The notes beneath the pieces are model-generated. The model worked only from the letters and a program-made list of their open reading frames with translations. It was not told the origin of the DNA and searched no databases. The position numbers and the translations under genes were made by a program. From contig NC_068352.1 of the NCBI RefSeq assembly GCF_014633365.1, positions 26,321,310 to 26,385,309 of the forward strand: a stretch of 64,000 bases of DNA. The letters run 5' to 3'. Origin of the DNA: Diospyros lotus (taxonomy: Eukaryota > Streptophyta > Magnoliopsida > Ericales > Ebenaceae). This document shows, in pieces, positions 63,874-64,000 of the stretch (the first letter of the stretch is position 1; each line of letters begins with the position of its first letter).

Positions 63874-64000
63874 GGATGAAAAGGTGTTTTTCACGTCCTT
63901 TCATTTTTTGGCCACATAATAAACTATTTTGTCTATTTATGTTCCATTCATTCATTGTTATGCAAAAAAATAATTCTAGGGTAAGCATTTTCCCTTGGGT
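63874..64000. other. Host flank shared with copy 1 (counterpart of 40557-40660)
   Basis: Near-identical to the region downstream of the copy-1 kinase gene, apart from an extra T and an insertion of about 25 bp near 63957. It shows that copy 2 continues beyond the window. Confidence 0.85.

Larger units (their letters stand above)
46386..64000. repeat. Tandem segmental duplication, copy 2 (degraded)
   Basis: Aligns with copy 1 from 27119 onward, offset about 19.3 kb. Later changes in copy 2 are a 395-bp deletion in the PPR gene, a Copia insertion (52126-56774), and replacement of kinase-gene exons 2-7 by part of a Tat element (57042-63873). Flanking sequence shared with copy 1 resumes at about 63874 and runs to the window end. 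Confidence 0.85.

Overview
The window is plant nuclear DNA, most likely from a eudicot. It holds intron-bearing genes of plant-only families (an E-class PPR protein, a G-type lectin S-receptor-like kinase, an NDR1/HIN1-like protein, a dihydroflavonol-reductase relative). The rest is mainly LTR retrotransposons (Copia and Tat-type Gypsy), a Mutator-like element and a CACTA/En-Spm-like element. No tRNA, rRNA or CRISPR was seen. The species cannot be fixed from the sequence alone.

Left third (1-27 kb), transposon territory. A decayed CACTA-type gene (1-958, minus) is followed by a complete Pack-MULE (2420-4275) with a 9-bp target duplication; it carries the tail of one DFR-like gene and the head of another. 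A truncated NHL gene (4750-5154) lies against a Copia LTR remnant, and a CACTA terminus ends at 6364. From 6365 to about 25.9 kb one old minus-strand Copia element is split into three pieces by nested insertions. The first insertion is a Tat-like block (7851-17604) holding a 5.5-kb imperfect palindrome (10254-15780). The second is a long LTR (19094-24246) holding a 3.45-kb nearly perfect palindrome (19661-23107).

Middle and right (27-64 kb), a tandem duplication about 19.3 kb apart. Each unit carries an E-class PPR gene followed by a G-type lectin receptor kinase. Copy 1 (27.1-40.7 kb) keeps a 580-residue PPR gene with one intron and an 827-residue, seven-exon kinase with all catalytic motifs. 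Its kinase intron 4 holds a small LTR element that has captured a piece of a nuclear poly(A)-binding-protein gene. Copy 2 (46.4 to beyond 64 kb) is degraded. Its PPR gene lost the N-terminus through a deletion at a 4-bp microhomology. Its lectin-kinase gene is split by a full-length Copia element (52126-56774), then fused by deletion to the 3' half of a Tat-type Gypsy element (57042-63873), losing the TM and kinase exons.

Between the copies (41-46.4 kb) are a minisatellite, degenerate repeats, a Copia protease fragment, and a Gypsy LTR (43168-46385) interrupted by a 5'-truncated Copia whose cut end mimics an LTR end. Only the copy-1 PPR and receptor-kinase genes look intact; the copy-2 PPR could still be translated from an internal Met. 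All identifications come from reading motifs by eye, with no database search.
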